This document shows positions 16,349 through 18,145 of a stretch of 18,145 nt of DNA, one piece after another (within the stretch, counting starts at the first letter, position 1; each line of letters opens with the position of its first letter). The notes beneath the pieces were generated by a model. The model was not told the DNA's origin. It saw only the letters and a program-made list of their open reading frames with translations, and did no database searches. This DNA is from Monoraphidium neglectum (Eukaryota; Chlorophyta; Chlorophyceae; Sphaeropleales; Selenastraceae). The stretch lies in assembly GCF_000611645.1 (NCBI RefSeq), contig NW_014012665.1, positions 1 to 18,145 of the forward strand. Reading direction: 5' to 3'. The translations under genes and the position numbers were made by a program.

Positions 16349-18145
16349 ATGGGGAACACTGTGAGCGCGCTCCACCAGGCGGCGATGGACGGGGACCTGT
16401 CAAAGCTGTACTTGGCGGTGCAGCAGCAGTCGGAGCGCATCAATGATGCAGAGCCCACGAAGGTGCGGCGAGCAGCGAGGCGGCTGGGGCCCGCCAGAGA
16501 TTGGCGCAGGCAGTTGCGGCCGCGGTTGCGCAGGGGCGGTGGCTGTTGGGTTGCGATGCTGGCTCGCGTCGCGCGGACTGTTTTTGCGGGTGACAGAGAG
16601 GGCCGCAAGGCAGTGAACGCAGCACGATTGCAGCTCTGGCCTCCCCGGCCCTGTCGTTTCGGCAACTGGCATGCCCCGCTGGGCTGGGCCGCAGCCCCGG
16701 CCCTCATCTTGCTGGGACACACCACTGCTTCGAAGCCTCCCCGCAGACACCTGCGGCCCCCGCGCCGGCGACCCCCGCGCCTGCGTCCACAGCCCAGCCT
16801 GCCACGCCGCCGCCCTTTCCCCCCTCCCCTTGCTCCAGGGCTGGACCGCGCTGCACATAACGGCCGCCAAGGGCTATGACGCGATGACGCGCGAGCTGCT
16901 GGCGCGTGGCGCAGACCCCAACATTGCAGACAAGGAGGGCCACACGGCGCTGCACCTGGCTGCGGGCGCCGGGCACTTGCAGGTTGTCACAGACTTGCTG
17001 CGGCGCAGGGCGGACCCGGGGATCAGGGATAAGGTGCGGTGTGTGTGTGTTCAGATGTGTGTGTGTGTGGACGTGTGTGTTTAGACATGTGTGTGCGGTT
17101 GGGTGGGTGGGCGTGTGTGTCGTTGTGGAAAAAGCGCGAGCATGTGCTTGTCAGGGTGCGCATTTTGGTAGGGTGGAGAGCCGTGGGCCGGGCTTAGTGT
17201 TGTGCAGGAGTTTGAAATAGGATTGGGGCGAACAGTGTGGTGGGCCGTGTAGGCATGAGGGCGTGTGATCCCTGCGTCTCTTTTTGTTTGTTGAGGTGTG
17301 TGTGTGTGGGTGTCTGTGTCTGTGTGTGTGACACACGTAGCCTTCAGAGAGCGCACACGCACACGCGTGCACACACACGCACACACACATATACACATAT
17401 GCACAACGCTGCCTGCATCGCCTGCTTTCCTTGCAATCCCTAGGACGGCCGGACGCCCCTAGACATCGCTGCGGCCGCCGACCAGCCGCGAGTCGCGGCG
17501 CTGCTGCGGGAGGCCGCCGGCACCAGCTTCCTGCCGGCGCCGTCCCCGGGTGAGGTGCCGGCGATGCGCGCGCGCCTGCAGGTCGTGCTTGCGGGCGGGA
17601 GTGCACACCGGCGCAGCCCTCCAGGCGGGCAGGCCAGAGCAAAGCATTCGAGGTGGATACCGTTTGATGAGGTGGATGCCGCTCGGCCCGCGGCGCGGCC
17701 GCTCGCTCATGACTTCCCCCCGCCCACCCTCTTCTCGCCCCCGCGGGCGCGGCCCCCGGCGCGCTGAGACAGGCGCGTCCCCGACAGCACAGCAGGCCGC
17801 GGCGCAGCTCAATGCTTACGGCTACCCCGCCGTTCCCAGGCCCGCGGCGGCGGCGGCAGCGGCAGCGGGGGCCGGCTTTTGGGACCCCACGGGCGCCGCG
17901 GTCGCGGGCGCGGCCGGCGGCGGGGCGGCGGCCGGCAACAGCGCGGGCGCCCCCTCGGCGCCGCCGGCGCCGGGGTACCTTGATTATTTGTCGGGCGCGC
18001 CGGGGCTGTACCCCGCGCCCGCCTACGAGGCCACCGCCTACCCCTCCCTGCCCCCCGGCCCGGGCGCGCCGGGCGACGGCGGCGGCTACGCGGGCCCGGC
18101 GGCGGCGGCGGCGGGGGGGTACCCGACCCTGGACGGTTATGGCGG
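16349..18145 (+). CDS. Ankyrin-repeat protein with probable N-myristoylation and Pro/Tyr/Gly/Ala-rich tail (partial, four exons)
   Basis: Model: join(16349..16462,16839..17033,17444..17549,17788..18145), open to the right edge (257 residues so far). Introns are GT-AG with matching phases (0, 0, 1). The start MGNTVSAL has Gly2 and Ser6, the classic N-myristoylation pattern, suggesting membrane attachment. Ankyrin repeats: a degenerate first at about 6-38 (ALHQAAMDGDLSKL), then GWTALHITAAKGYD (39-71), GHTALHLAAGAGH (72-104) and GRTPLDIAAAADQ (105-130). From about 139 on the protein turns into a disordered Ala/Gly/Pro tail with spaced Tyr (YLDYLSG, YPAPAYEATAYPSL). Plants have membrane-anchored MGN-type ankyrin proteins, some with RING domains; whether this one has further domains lies outside the window. 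An in-frame ATG at 16127 would add 74 residues and remove the myristoylation site. The specific function is unknown. Confidence 0.85.
17037..17404. repeat. GT-rich then AC-rich low-complexity intron
   Basis: Intron 2 of the ankyrin gene (17034-17443) carries GT-rich stretches at about 17037-17120 and 17295-17330, then an AC-rich stretch at about 17351-17404. The last two are imperfect inverted complements and could pair in the RNA. Confidence 0.8.

Overview
This window looks like nuclear DNA of a green alga (Chlorophyta). The genes are GC-rich and split by many short introns of 100-450 bp with GTGAG/GTGCG-type donors. CAG, GT and GGCAGC repeats are common. TGTAA, the usual chlorophyte polyadenylation signal, lies where it should downstream of several stop codons. 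The species cannot be fixed from the sequence alone. All gene models below were spliced by eye, and exon phases were checked so that each joined reading frame stays open.

Layout, left to right: (1) the 5' part of an organellar leucyl-tRNA synthetase gene on the minus strand (1-2322, running off the left edge). (2) A 0.9-kb divergent promoter region. (3) A small plus-strand gene of three exons for an unrecognised, probably plastid-targeted membrane protein (3242-4177). (4) A plus-strand single-exon gene for an unrecognised acidic, Ser/Gly-repeat protein (5060-6448). (5) A convergent 0.8-kb spacer holding one palindromic TGTAATTACA that could end transcripts from both sides. (6) The centrepiece, a ten-exon minus-strand gene (7262-12943) whose 1181-residue product is an INCENP-like chromosomal passenger protein. 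It has a C-terminal IN-box, the Aurora-activating TSS motif, a long charged helix, poly-Q/low-complexity tracts and an AT-hook. (7) A three-exon minus-strand gene for the 51-residue ribosomal protein eL39 (14135-14884). (8) A divergent 1.5-kb spacer. (9) The 5' part of a plus-strand ankyrin-repeat gene with a probable N-myristoylation start (16349 to the right edge).

The genes are unrelated housekeeping or cell-division genes in ordinary nuclear order, not an operon or a mobile island. I see no transposon, CRISPR array, tRNA, rRNA or viral gene. I found no convincing new multi-gene system. The points most worth following are the algal INCENP itself with its AT-hook and repeats, a microsatellite that supplies the polypyrimidine tract of one of its introns, the two-way polyadenylation palindrome, and the two unrecognised genes.
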